64,000 nucleotides of DNA from Frondihabitans sp. PAMC 28766 (lineage in GTDB: Bacteria; Actinomycetota; Actinomycetes; Actinomycetales; Microbacteriaceae), in assembly GCF_001577365.1 (NCBI RefSeq), contig NZ_CP014513.1, forward strand, positions 744,001 to 808,000, written 5' to 3'. How positions within the stretch are numbered: the stretch's first letter is position 1; each line of letters begins with the position of its first letter. The notes below the pieces were generated by a model that saw only the letters and a list, made by a program, of their open reading frames with translations, searched no databases and had not been told where the DNA came from. Made by a program: the position numbers and the translations under genes. This document shows positions 1 to 8,552 of this stretch, piece after piece.

Positions 1-201
1 TCACGCCTGGCCATACCACCCAGGCCGGAATCGGGTCGCTTCCACATCGACCGACATCCGTGCAATACTCCTGGTCCGGGTTCCTCCTCATCGCGGGTGG
101 ATTCCTGACTCCGGGTCTACCGACCGGGAACATCTGCTCTCTCACGCCACCACCCGGCCTTCGAGCACGTCCCCCTCGTTACATGACCCGAAGGCACCCC
201 C

Positions 202-1488
202 ATGGCGCACTTTCGCATTCGCGACTTCCATCCCGACGACATCGACGGCATCCTGCACCTCTGGGAAGAGATGCGCGCCAGCCGGACCGAGCCCGTCTAC
301 GGCCTCTCCGAGGTACTCGCGTCCTGCCAGCAAGATCATGCCATCGTCGCCGTGCTCGACGACGTCGTCATCGGAGCGGCCGTCGGACGTGCCGCTCACG
401 CACAAGGGTGGATCGTTTTCCTCTCCACGGCCATCACCCACCAACAGCAAGGCGTCGGCGGCAAAATGCTTGCTGCACTGGAGAAGCGGATGGCGCCGTT
501 GGGTCTGTCGAAACTCTCCGTTCTCCTCCCGGAATCAGCGCTACGGGTCGACGCGTTCAGCCAGCAGGGTTTCATCGCGAAGAAAAACCTCAGGTATTTC
601 GAACGGCAGATCCCGGTGCAACCAAACGAAATCGATGCCCTGAACGAGCTGGGAGGCAGGATCCTGCCTCGCGGGCTCTGGGACTCCATCGGCGGAATGC
701 AGCGGGAAAAGGATCTCCTGGAACGCCGCCTCGTGCTCCCCCTGGCGCAACCCGACCTCGCGGAACGGTTCGGTGTCGTCCCGCCCAGTGCCGTCGTCCT
801 CTTCGGGCCCCCTGGAACGGGCAAGACCACCTTCGCCCGAGCGATCTCCTCTCGACTTGAATGGTCGTTCGTCGAAGTGTTCCCGTCGCGCCTGGCTACC
901 AATCCAGCAGGACTCGCCGGCGCCCTGCGGGAGACGTTCCTGCGGATAGCCGACTTGGAGCACGCCGTCGTGTTCATCGATGAAGTCGAGGAGATCGCAG
1001 TCCAGCGAGGCGGAGAACCGCCCTCGGCCATGCAGGGCGTCACCAACGAGCTGCTGAAGATCATTCCGAGCTTCCGAGACCAACCCAACCGGTTGCTTGT
1101 CTGCGCCACGAACTTCATCCGTTCCCTGGACTCCGCGTTCCTCCGCCACGGCCGATTCGACTACGTCATCCCCATCGGACTCCCCGACGACGCCGCCCGC
1201 GTCTCGATCTGGTCCAAGTACATCCCCGAGCATGTCCTGGTGGAGATCGATCTGGCCGCGCTGGTCCACGCCACCGACGGATTCTCCCCCGCCGACATCG
1301 AATACGCCGCGCAGAAGGCCTCCCAGTCAGCCTTGGAAATTGCCCTCACGGGCTCGGACTCTCTCGCCGGCGCGACGGGCCCCCGGACGAGCGACTACCT
1401 CGGCGCCATCTCCCGAACACGCGCCACCGTCTCCGCGGACGTCGCAAGAGCCTTCTTAGAAGACATCGACACCCTCGCGCGACTTTAG
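202..1488 (+). CDS. GNAT acetyltransferase-AAA+ ATPase fusion protein
   Basis: The protein has 428 aa. Residues 1 to about 135 read as a GNAT N-acyltransferase fold, with an acetyl-CoA loop around HQQQGVGGKM (80-89). Residues about 160-428 are a Cdc48/spastin-like AAA+ module. Walker A is GPPGTGKT at 202-209, Walker B is VVFIDEVEE at 256-264, sensor-1 Asn is near 304 and the arginine-finger motif RHGRFD is at 315-320. Both halves look intact. The role is unknown; by family logic it could be an ATP-driven remodeller that also modifies a bound target. It stands alone, with no clear partner gene inside the window. The ATG at 202 follows a GAAGG-type ribosome site. The domain calls are secure and the biological role is open. 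Confidence 0.85.
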   Translation: MAHFRIRDFHPDDIDGILHLWEEMRASRTEPVYGLSEVLASCQQDHAIVAVLDDVVIGAAVGRAAHAQGWIVFLSTAITHQQQGVGGKMLAALEKRMAPLGLSKLSVLLPESALRVDAFSQQGFIAKKNLRYFERQIPVQPNEIDALNELGGRILPRGLWDSIGGMQREKDLLERRLVLPLAQPDLAERFGVVPPSAVVLFGPPGTGKTTFARAISSRLEWSFVEVFPSRLATNPAGLAGALRETFLRIADLEHAVVFIDEVEEIAVQRGGEPPSAMQGVTNELLKIIPSFRDQPNRLLVCATNFIRSLDSAFLRHGRFDYVIPIGLPDDAARVSIWSKYIPEHVLVEIDLAALVHATDGFSPADIEYAAQKASQSALEIALTGSDSLAGATGPRTSDYLGAISRTRATVSADVARAFLEDIDTLARL

Positions 1489-1800
1489 GACTTAGGGCCG
1501 CAGATCCCCGCACCTCCCTGACGGTCGGATTCGACAACCGAACTTCCCGACTTTCGAGCCCCAGTGGAGGTCTGTCCCCTTTGACAGGGAGGTTCTCGGG
1601 CTGAGAGCGCAGTGCGACTCACCACCCACTCTGCATGGACCTCCGGCTACGTGGCATCACGGCTCACAAATCGTTGCGTCGGGCCATGAGCAACCGCCCC
1701 GATAGCCGATCGTTTAGGGGACGAGTGTGCGAGGCCAGCAGTACGGCGTCGCCGTGGATGGCGGCGGAGAATTGCAGGCCATCGCCCGGGCGGCGGCCTG
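1489..1800. other. intergenic stretch, no gene seen
   Basis: These 312 bases separate the GNAT-AAA+ gene from the convergent TolB-like gene. Short open frames here lack ribosome sites and family features. I see no strong terminator hairpin with a T run and no RNA gene. Confidence 0.5.
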
Positions 1801-2676
1801 TCAGGGCCGGACGGGGTAGGAGACAAAAGCGAAGCGACCGCTGTCGGGGCTCCAGCTGTTGACGTTCAGGGTGCCCTGTCCACCGAAAACAGGGTAGGTC
1901 GCGATCGGGGTCGTCCAATCGGATGTTCGCACGAGACGCACCTCGACCTCCAGGTCTGCCGGGTGTCCGAGGGTTCCGGCGGGGAACGCGATGTAGGTCG
2001 CTGCTTCACCATCCGGCGAAGGGTGCGGAAACCAGTCGACCGTCTCGCTCGTCACGAGGTGCTCGACGTCGCCGCCTGCGTCGGAGATCCGCGCGAGTTG
2101 GGCATGCCCCGGCTCGACAGTGAAGCCCTCGGTGTTGAAGTAGATCCAGGCATCGTCGGCCGACCACTCCGGCCCGTCGATGTGCCTCGGGCCGGTTTCG
2201 ACCTGATACCCCGGTTGCCCATCGCCCTTCGACACGATCAGACGCCCGGGCTCTTCGAAACCGCCCAGCTCGACATAGGCGAGACGACTCGCGTCCGCGC
2301 TGACGCCGTGCAGGAAGTGCCAGTTGCCGTCGTCGGGCGACACGCCTGTGACGGCGCCGCCCGTCAGAGAACCTCGGTAGATGTGCCCATCCATCGCAGA
2401 CATGAACACCCACTCCCCGTCCCGAGAGAGGACATGGTCGTTGTTGATGGCCGGCAACCCGTCGAAGACCACCTCGTGCAGAGCCTCCGGCTTCTCGACA
2501 TCGAGCCGCCACAGCTTCCCGTTGCCATTGAGATACAGAGAGCGCCCGTCGGCCGACCAGTTCGGAGCCTCGATCAGCATCGACCCCGTCTCGAACAGGA
2601 GCGACGCAGGGCCGCCGTCGGCGGAAGCCACCCAGACGCGAGAGTGCTGACCCGGTGCAAGCGTCCTGTAATCCAT
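1801..2676 (-). CDS. TolB-like beta-propeller protein
   Basis: The protein has 291 aa made of repeated WD40-like/TolB (PD40) blades: APNWSADGRSLYLN, LSRDGEWVFMSA, GPEWSADDAWIYFN, FPHPSPDGEAATYIAF and VNSWSPDSGRFAFVSY. It has no signal peptide, so it is probably cytosolic. Relatives are often annotated as Tol biopolymer transport components but in Actinobacteria commonly accompany sugar catabolic genes. The gene is divergent from the Dabb gene, and the 46-bp gap holds a copy of the LacI-type operator found again at 7.0 kb. It therefore probably belongs to the same sugar regulon. Its substrate is unknown. Confidence 0.8.
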   Translation of the reverse strand: MDYRTLAPGQHSRVWVASADGGPASLLFETGSMLIEAPNWSADGRSLYLNGNGKLWRLDVEKPEALHEVVFDGLPAINNDHVLSRDGEWVFMSAMDGHIYRGSLTGGAVTGVSPDDGNWHFLHGVSADASRLAYVELGGFEEPGRLIVSKGDGQPGYQVETGPRHIDGPEWSADDAWIYFNTEGFTVEPGHAQLARISDAGGDVEHLVTSETVDWFPHPSPDGEAATYIAFPAGTLGHPADLEVEVRLVRTSDWTTPIATYPVFGGQGTLNVNSWSPDSGRFAFVSYPVRP

Positions 2677-2699
2677 GACGGCACCCTACCAAGGATTGG

Positions 2700-2713
2700 T
2701 TAGCACGAGCTAA
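2700..2713. promoter_or_regulatory. LacI-type operator, copy 1
   Basis: TTAGCACGAGCTAA is the exact reverse complement of the sequence at 7001-7014 (TTAGCTCGTGCTAA). It is near-palindromic with the central CG typical of LacI/GalR operators. It sits between the divergent TolB-like and Dabb starts, so it can control both. The likely binder is the LacI regulator encoded at 4129. Confidence 0.75.
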
Positions 2714-2722
2714 GCTTTCATC

Positions 2723-3031
2723 ATGATCCAGCACACGGTGTGTTTCACCCTTGTTCATCCGACCGGCAGCGACGCCGAGCGCGACTTCCTGACGACGGCT
2801 GCCGCGGTCCTTCCGAACGTCCCCGGCGTCACCGGTTTCCGCATCGCCCGTCAGGTCGGCTCGCAGAGCGACCTGCGGTGGCAGTTCTCGATGGACTTCC
2901 CGGACTCCGCCACGTACGCGGCCTACGACGCCCACCCCGACCACCGCGGCTTCGTCGAGAGCCGATGGATTGCCGAGGTCTCCTCCTTCACGGAATTCGA
3001 TTTCGAGCCCTACGACGGGGCTGCCGCGTGA
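2723..3031 (+). CDS. Dabb (stress-responsive A/B barrel) family protein
   Basis: The protein has 102 aa and matches the Dabb dimeric ferredoxin-like fold: an N-terminal MIQHTVCFTL strand, a central FRIARQVG strand, and the region AAYDAHPDHRGFVESRW before the C-terminal strand. Small Dabb proteins often sit next to Gfo/Idh/MocA dehydrogenases in sugar or inositol catabolic clusters, but their catalytic role is poorly defined. The next gene starts inside this stop codon (GTGA overlap), so the two are translationally coupled. A LacI-type operator lies 9 bp upstream of the ATG. Confidence 0.85.
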   Translation: MIQHTVCFTLVHPTGSDAERDFLTTAAAVLPNVPGVTGFRIARQVGSQSDLRWQFSMDFPDSATYAAYDAHPDHRGFVESRWIAEVSSFTEFDFEPYDGAAA

Positions 3032-4083
3032 GCGGGTACGTGTTCCCCGACAGCTCGCCCGCTCCTCTTCGCGGCGGTGCCGTCCTGCGCTGGGGTGTCG
3101 TCGGTACCGGTGAGATCGCCGGGGACTTCATCGATGCCGTGCATGCCCACACCGACCAGCGCATCGTCGCGGTCGCGTCGCGGTCCGCCGAGCGCGGTGC
3201 GGCCTTCGCCGCAGCGCACGGCGTCGAACGCGTCGTCGCCTCGGCCGCGCAGCTCGCCGAACTGCCCGACGTGGACGTGCTGTACATCGCCACCCCGCAC
3301 ACGGCGCACCGCGCGGGCGCCCTGGCGGCGATCGCGGCCGGGAAGGCCGCCCTCATCGAGAAGCCGATGGCGACCTCCGAGGCCGAGGCACGCGAGATCG
3401 CGGATGCCGCTCGTGCCGCCGGGGTGTTCGTCATGGAGGCGATGTGGACTCGCTTCCTGCCCCACTTCGTTGCCCTCGACGCGCTGATCCGCGACGGAGC
3501 GATCGGCGAGGTCGTGCTCTCGAGCGTGGAGGTCGCATGGCGGGCCGATCTCTCCTCCGGCGGGCGACTGCTGGATCCTGCTCTCGGTGGCGGAGCCATG
3601 CTCGACATGGGCGTCTACAGCCTCTGGTTCGCCCAGTTCGCGATCGGCCACCCCGTCGGTGTCCAGGCGCTCGGCCGAGTGCTGGCGAACGGTGTCGACC
3701 TCGAGGCGGTGGCTGCGCTGACGTCGGCCTCCGGCGCTCTGGCGACCGCGTCGACCAGCATCCGAGCGACGGCACCGGGGCTGGCAACGATCAACGGCGC
3801 TGGGGGGTCCGTGCGGTTCCTCGACCATTTCGTCTTCCCGGCGCGCTTCTCGCTCACCACGGCCTCGGGCGGGGCAGGATCGGAGACGCTCGAGTGGGCG
3901 GACCACTCCGGCATCGTCGGCCGCGGAGGGCTTGCGTACGAGGCGGCAGCTGTCGCCGCTCACGTCGCGGACGGCCTCACCGAAGCGCCCGAGCACACGC
4001 TGGAGGACACCGTGTCGCTCGCGCGCACGTCGGACACGGTGCGTGCGAGCCTCACCGTCGTCCCCGACGACGCCGCCCGCTGA
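3028..4083 (+). CDS. Gfo/Idh/MocA family oxidoreductase (first copy)
   Basis: A GTG start at 3028 overlaps the Dabb stop by 4 bases and gives about 351 aa. The N-terminal Rossmann domain carries the NAD(P) motif WGVVGTGEIAGDF. The family EKP motif follows in ALIEKPMATS, and the substrate-site region is FVMEAMWTRFLPH. Members oxidise or reduce sugars or cyclitols. The protein is a clear paralogue of the one at 7086, which shares the order RWG..G.GWIAGEFVDAVHEHTAQR and MEAMWTRYLP. Both belong to the locus marked by TTAGCTCGTGCTAA operators. The substrate cannot be told from sequence. Confidence 0.9.
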   Translation: MSGYVFPDSSPAPLRGGAVLRWGVVGTGEIAGDFIDAVHAHTDQRIVAVASRSAERGAAFAAAHGVERVVASAAQLAELPDVDVLYIATPHTAHRAGALAAIAAGKAALIEKPMATSEAEAREIADAARAAGVFVMEAMWTRFLPHFVALDALIRDGAIGEVVLSSVEVAWRADLSSGGRLLDPALGGGAMLDMGVYSLWFAQFAIGHPVGVQALGRVLANGVDLEAVAALTSASGALATASTSIRATAPGLATINGAGGSVRFLDHFVFPARFSLTTASGGAGSETLEWADHSGIVGRGGLAYEAAAVAAHVADGLTEAPEHTLEDTVSLARTSDTVRASLTVVPDDAAR

Positions 4084-4128
4084 TGCTCGAGACGGCGTCT
4101 CGGCGCCCGAGAATGCGATAATCCGAAC

Positions 4129-5169
4129 GTGGCCCCGAGCGATCAGACCAGACCCGACGCGGGGTCCGTCTCTCGACCGCCGACGATGAGCGACGTGGCC
4201 GCGCGTGCCGGCGTCTCACGGCAGCTCGTCTCGATGGTCATGCGCGGGCTTCCCGGGCCGAGCGACGCTTCGCAGAAGCTCATCCTCGAGGCCGCGGCCG
4301 CGCTCGACTTCCGGCCGAACGCTTCGGCCCGTCTCCTCCGCCAGAAGCGGACCCACTTGATCGGCGTCATGATCCAGTCGTCGAACCCGTTCGAGCTGCG
4401 GGTGGTCGAACGCCTCCTCGAGCGAGCCGCCGAGCAGGGCTTTCACATGGTGATCGGACCGATGAGCGAAACCCGGACGACCGACGTGGTCATCTCCGAA
4501 CTGCTCGAACAGCGGGTCGAGGCAATCGCCTGCTACAACCCCGACCCGGCATCACCCGCACTCTCTCGGGCGTTCGACACGATTCCTGTCGCGTGGCTGG
4601 GCGAGCGAGCGAGCGACCCGCGGGCCGATGTCGTGCGCACGGACGACGATGCAGGCCTTCAGTTGATCGTCGACCACCTCGTCTCGCTCGGGCACCGGGA
4701 GATCGCATACGCCGGCGGGCTCGACGGCACCGTCGGGCCCGACCGCGCCGACACCTACCGCAGGGCAATGGAACGGGCGGGTCTCGGATCCGGCATCGAC
4801 GTCGTGGAGGTGGGGTTCGGCGCTGAGGACGGCGCGACGGCCGGGCGCACGCTCCTGGCGCGTGAGCAGTTGCCGACGGCCGTCGTCGGTGGCTCCGACC
4901 TGGCCGGCGCCGGGCTGCGGGCGATCTTCGCACAGGCCGGCGTCGCCGTGCCCGGCGACATCTCGGTGACCGGCTATGACGACAGCGACGTGGCGAGCCT
5001 CTCGTTCAACTCGCTGACGACGATTCGACAGGATGTCGAGCTGACGGTGGAGGCGACGCTGACCTCTCTGTTGCGGCGGCTCGCCGATCCTGCGCTCCCC
5101 GCTCAAGAGGTCGCGACCCTGGCGACTCTCGTCGTTCGAGGGTCGACCGGGCCCGCCCGCCAGGCCTAA
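4129..5169 (+). CDS. LacI family transcriptional regulator
   Basis: An N-terminal helix-turn-helix (MSDVAARAGVSRQLVSMVMR) is followed by a periplasmic-binding-protein-like sensor domain with the usual VTGYDDSDVASLSF and LTTIRQ segments. A GTG at 4129 gives 346 aa. The internal ATG at 4186, directly before the helix-turn-helix, is an alternative start. The gene lies between the two Gfo/Idh genes and converges with the UPF0303 gene, overlapping it by 4 bases. It is the best candidate for binding the three TTAGCTCGTGCTAA-type sites at 2700, 7001 and 7033. I see no operator at its own start. Confidence 0.9.
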   Translation: MAPSDQTRPDAGSVSRPPTMSDVAARAGVSRQLVSMVMRGLPGPSDASQKLILEAAAALDFRPNASARLLRQKRTHLIGVMIQSSNPFELRVVERLLERAAEQGFHMVIGPMSETRTTDVVISELLEQRVEAIACYNPDPASPALSRAFDTIPVAWLGERASDPRADVVRTDDDAGLQLIVDHLVSLGHREIAYAGGLDGTVGPDRADTYRRAMERAGLGSGIDVVEVGFGAEDGATAGRTLLAREQLPTAVVGGSDLAGAGLRAIFAQAGVAVPGDISVTGYDDSDVASLSFNSLTTIRQDVELTVEATLTSLLRRLADPALPAQEVATLATLVVRGSTGPARQA

Positions 5170-5642
5170 GCGCGGAGGTGCTCGTCGAGCACCTCGACCA
5201 CCAGGTCATGCTCCACGAAGTCGTTGACTCCGGACGCCACGACGACTCCGACCTGGGTGGCACCGATCCGGATCGGCACCGCGCCGCCGTTGAAGGCGTA
5301 GAGCATCGGGTCGACCATGCGGGCGCTGGCGACATCGGTGATGCCGTAGGCCTCCATGCGCTTCATGATGCCGAGCGATGACGTGTCGAAGCGCCGCACC
5401 GTGGCGGCCTTGCGGTTCATCCAGCCGTCGTTGTCGGCCGAAGTCCCGGCCAGAGCGGCCTGGAAAACCAGCTGCTCGCCCAACCACACAGCCGTCGAGA
5501 TCGTCTGAGTGCGCGAGCGCGCCAGCTCGATGATCCGGGCGCCGACGGCAAGCGCGTCGTCGTGTTCGAATTGGGTGAAACGGAGGCGCTGATCCTGCTC
5601 GGTGAGAGTGGCGAGCAGATCGGGAGCGTCGAGGATGGTCAT
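5166..5642 (-). CDS. UPF0303 / GlcG-HbpS (haem-degrading domain) family protein
   Basis: The preferred ATG at 5642 gives 158 aa (MTILDAPDLLATL...). The segments GARIIELARSRTQTISTAVWLG and WMNRKAATVRRF, and the C-terminal GAVPIRIGATQVGVVVASG, fit the HbpS/GlcG fold of UPF0303 proteins. Family members bind small ligands or haem, and many are encoded beside sugar-acid or glycolate genes without a defined enzyme activity. It lies just downstream of the MFS carrier on the same strand (35-bp gap), so the two probably share the operator-controlled promoter at 7.0 kb. Confidence 0.85.
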   Translation of the reverse strand: MTILDAPDLLATLTEQDQRLRFTQFEHDDALAVGARIIELARSRTQTISTAVWLGEQLVFQAALAGTSADNDGWMNRKAATVRRFDTSSLGIMKRMEAYGITDVASARMVDPMLYAFNGGAVPIRIGATQVGVVVASGVNDFVEHDLVVEVLDEHLRA

Positions 5643-5677
5643 GGTGCTGCTTTCTGTGGAGGGCGGAGGTGAGGGTT

Positions 5678-6949
5678 TCAACGCACCCGCTTGATCGGAA
5701 TGACAACGAGTGCGCCGAGAATGCTGGCGATGCCGGCACCCCAGATCAGGGCGGTGTAGTTGTCACCGGCCGCGGAGCCGACTTTCAGGAGGATGAGGCC
5801 GACGGCGGGGGCGAGCGACTGGGGAAGGGCGTTGGCGATGTTGATGACGCCGAGATCCTTTCCGGGGCGGTCGGCGTTCGGAAGGACGTCGACGACGAGC
5901 GCGGTGTCGACGGCGGTGTAGATACCGTAGGCGAAGCCCATGACGATCTCGGCGGTGTAGAAGACACCGAGGGTGCTCGAATGGGCCAGGACGATCAGCC
6001 CGATCGCGAAGAGGAACGTCGACCCGGCGACGAAGATCTTCCGGCGCCGGAGCCGGTCCGACAGGTAGCCCGAAATCAGCGAACTGATCAGGAGAGCGAT
6101 GGTGTACAGCAGCACGCCGAGGGCGACGGCGCCGACGGCCTTGGCGCTCGAGAGGCCGAGGCGGTCTTCCATGTAGAGCAACCGGTAGGTGGTGAACATG
6201 AACGACGAGAAGGTGATCAGGAAGCGGGACCACCAGGCGAATGCGAAGTCCGGGTTCTTGACCGGGTTCGTCCAGAACGACGAGACGATGTTGATGAAGG
6301 TGAACGGCTTCACCGGGTTCGTCGGAAGGACGTCCTTCGCGACGAAGACGTAGACGACGATGCAGAGCACGCCGAGGACGCCGGGCGCGAGAAACAGGAC
6401 TGGGAGATTTCCGACCAGGTAGACCGCGAGGTAGATGCCGGCCAGGATCGAGACGTTCTGCGCGATGGCGACGACACTCGAGGCGCGTCCGCGCTGTTCG
6501 ATCGGGACGTTGTCGGCGAAGCTGGCGATGAGGGCGGCCGAAGCGGCGTTCGAAGCGACCTGGCAGAGCAGCCACGCGAGAGTGATCTCCAGAACGTTCG
6601 TCGAACCGGCGACGAGGCCCAGGCCGATCGCCAGGGCGACGATGCCTCCGAGCAGCCACGGGCGGCGGCGTCCCCACCGCGATCGTGTGCGGTCGCTGAG
6701 CGCGCCGAAGAGGGGGTTCGAGATGAGGGCGCCGAGGGCACCGATCGGCAGGACCGTGCCGATGATAGATGCCGGGTCGCCCGGGTTCAGTTCCTGTGCC
6801 TTCAGCTGCATACTCACGAAGATCGGCGACAGGATCGCGATGAAGATTCCGAACTGGGCGATGCCCAGCCCCGCCAGGTAGAGGTTGGAAACACGCCTTG
6901 TGGCGATGGGAGTGGTCAACGGGTGGAGCCCGGGGATTTCGGTGGACAA
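5678..6949 (-). CDS. MFS transporter
   Basis: The protein has 423 aa with about 12 hydrophobic segments. The loop motif NPLFGALSDRTRSRWGRRRPW after helix 2 is typical of the major facilitator superfamily and resembles the GPH/SLC45-like sugar carriers. It probably imports the substrate handled by the neighbouring dehydrogenases. It is transcribed divergently from the second Gfo/Idh gene, and two LacI-type operators occupy the gap. Confidence 0.85.
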   Translation of the reverse strand: MSTEIPGLHPLTTPIATRRVSNLYLAGLGIAQFGIFIAILSPIFVSMQLKAQELNPGDPASIIGTVLPIGALGALISNPLFGALSDRTRSRWGRRRPWLLGGIVALAIGLGLVAGSTNVLEITLAWLLCQVASNAASAALIASFADNVPIEQRGRASSVVAIAQNVSILAGIYLAVYLVGNLPVLFLAPGVLGVLCIVVYVFVAKDVLPTNPVKPFTFINIVSSFWTNPVKNPDFAFAWWSRFLITFSSFMFTTYRLLYMEDRLGLSSAKAVGAVALGVLLYTIALLISSLISGYLSDRLRRRKIFVAGSTFLFAIGLIVLAHSSTLGVFYTAEIVMGFAYGIYTAVDTALVVDVLPNADRPGKDLGVINIANALPQSLAPAVGLILLKVGSAAGDNYTALIWGAGIASILGALVVIPIKRVR

Positions 6950-7000
6950 CGACGCCTCCTTGAGTCGGACGAATGGAACTGTGAAAAGTTCTGCACGTCT

Positions 7001-7014
7001 TTAGCTCGTGCTAA
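7001..7014. promoter_or_regulatory. LacI-type operator, copy 2
   Basis: TTAGCTCGTGCTAA, extended by one matching base each side to TTTAGCTCGTGCTAAA. It lies in the divergent promoter between the MFS and Gfo/Idh genes and is the reverse complement of the 2700 site. Confidence 0.8.
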
Positions 7015-7032
7015 AAGGAGTGCGTGGCGAGT

Positions 7033-7046
7033 TTAGCTCGTGCTAG
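7033..7046. promoter_or_regulatory. LacI-type operator, copy 3
   Basis: TTAGCTCGTGCTAG differs at one base from copy 2 and starts 32 bp downstream of it, about three helical turns. Two dimers could therefore bind the same DNA face. Confidence 0.75.
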
Positions 7047-7085
7047 GTTCGAACGCCAAGAGCTGATTTCTGATGGAGATGATTC

Positions 7086-8162
7086 ATGACGTTCACGGCC
7101 TTCCCCGAAGCCGAACTGTTCCTGCCCGAGAGCGGCGAGCCCGCCCTGCGCTGGGGCCTGATCGGCCCGGGCTGGATCGCGGGCGAGTTCGTCGATGCGG
7201 TCCACGAGCACACGGCGCAGCGTTTCGTCGCCGTCGCTTCCCGCTCGCTCGACCGCGCCACGGCGTTCGCGAGCGAACACGGCATCGAGTCGGCATTCGG
7301 ATCGGCCGCGAAGATGCTCGCCCGACCCGACGTCGACGTCGTCTACATCGCCTCGCCCCCCGGCGCGCACCTCGCCGAGGGACTCGCTGCCCTGGCCGCC
7401 GGCAAACACGTCATCATCGAGAAGCCGCTGGCGTCGAGCGCCGTCGAGGCCCAGCTGCTGGCCGACGCCGCACGCGCCGCGGGCGTCCTCCTGATGGAGG
7501 CGATGTGGACGCGGTACCTGCCTCAAACGTCCGTGATCCGGGCGCTCCTCGCGGACGGCGCCCTCGGCGAGGTCCGCGCGGTCGTCGCCGATCACGGACA
7601 GGCCATCAATCCGGGCCCCGAGCACCGTCTCTCGCGCGTCGACCTGGGCGGCGGCGCCCTGCTCGACCTCGGCATCTACCCGCTGCAGTTCGACTCGATG
7701 GTGCTCGGCGCTCCGACCCGGGTGACGGCTATCGGTGGTCTGACCGACACCGGCGTCGACGAGTACGCGTCGTTGATCCTGAACCACGACGGCCACGCTC
7801 AATCGACGCTGACCACCTCGATGGTGACCCGCACCCCGAACTCGGCCGTTGTCGCCGGATCCGAAGCGCACCTGTTCGTGGCCCCGACCTTCTACAACCC
7901 GACGAGCCTGTCCGTCACGGGCAACGACCACTTCGCGACCCCGATGCACTGGGACGACCCGACCAGCCTTCGCGGCTTCGCCGCCCTCTCGTGGGAAGCG
8001 ACCGCCCTCGCGCGGTTCGTCGGCGAGGGCAGCACCGAGTCGCCCCTCCACACGCTCGACGAGACCGTCTCGATCCTCGCGACGATCGACGAGGCGCGGA
8101 CTCAGCTCGAGCTGCAGGCGATCGGCAGCCGGGCTGGGCAGGGCATTGGCTCGGGGGCCTGA
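7086..8162 (+). CDS. Gfo/Idh/MocA family oxidoreductase (second copy)
   Basis: The protein has 358 aa. Its N-terminal Rossmann motif is WGLIGPGWIAGEF, the EKP motif is HVIIEKPLASS, and the catalytic-domain segments include LLMEAMWTRYLPQ and DLGGGALLDLGIYPLQ. It is paralogous to the enzyme at 3028. The ATG follows GATGGAGATGATTC, which supplies a GGAG ribosome site. Two adjacent operators place it under the 4129 regulator. A pair of related dehydrogenases suggests successive oxidation and reduction of a sugar or inositol isomer, which is inference. Confidence 0.9.
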   Translation: MTFTAFPEAELFLPESGEPALRWGLIGPGWIAGEFVDAVHEHTAQRFVAVASRSLDRATAFASEHGIESAFGSAAKMLARPDVDVVYIASPPGAHLAEGLAALAAGKHVIIEKPLASSAVEAQLLADAARAAGVLLMEAMWTRYLPQTSVIRALLADGALGEVRAVVADHGQAINPGPEHRLSRVDLGGGALLDLGIYPLQFDSMVLGAPTRVTAIGGLTDTGVDEYASLILNHDGHAQSTLTTSMVTRTPNSAVVAGSEAHLFVAPTFYNPTSLSVTGNDHFATPMHWDDPTSLRGFAALSWEATALARFVGEGSTESPLHTLDETVSILATIDEARTQLELQAIGSRAGQGIGSGA

Positions 8163-8552
8163 CTCGCGAGGGCGGGATTTGGGGCGAGGCCCCGTGGGCG
8201 GCGAGCGGTCGATGCGGGGATTCCACTGTCGTCGAACGCAGCGCGGAGGTCGTGCTGACGTGGTCGAGCGGCAGTCAGGGACGTCGAAGGGCGAGGACGA
8301 CAGCGGGGCCGACGAACTGCGCGATGCCGAGACCACTCCTCGTCGCTGATATCGCCTGCCTCGGGCTCGACCGCCCGTTCGGGGCATGTGATGAGCGATG
8401 GACATCGCCGGGGTCAGCGAGGGTAATGGCGCCGAAGTGCCTTATCCGGAATTGACTCTCACTTGCGGTCTGAGTCTGATATATCGCGCAAACACGAAAT
8501 GGCCCCGCCATCCGAGGATGTCGGGCCCATTCGTGTCGCTCGCCACTTTATT
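8163..8552. other. intergenic region with terminator only
   Basis: These 390 bases hold no convincing gene. A G/C-rich short hairpin near 8180 and the longer hairpin at 8492-8536 are the only structures I see. Genes on both sides converge here. Confidence 0.5.
8492..8536 (-). terminator. hairpin terminator of the BNR/ricin glycosidase gene
   Basis: The arms ACACGAAATGGCCCC and GGGCCCATTCGTGT form a long, slightly bulged stem directly downstream of the minus-strand stop at 8553. It probably terminates that gene and could also serve the convergent dehydrogenase gene. Confidence 0.6.

Noticed and set aside
1..201. Possible gene end at the left edge
   Set aside because: Only a short GCCTGG/CCAGGC hairpin is visible; no frame ending here carries recognisable sequence.
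60..860. Long plus-strand open frame in front of and overlapping the GNAT-AAA+ gene
   Set aside because: Its protein is Arg/Pro-rich low complexity, typical of a high-GC shadow frame, and the other frame holds clear domains.
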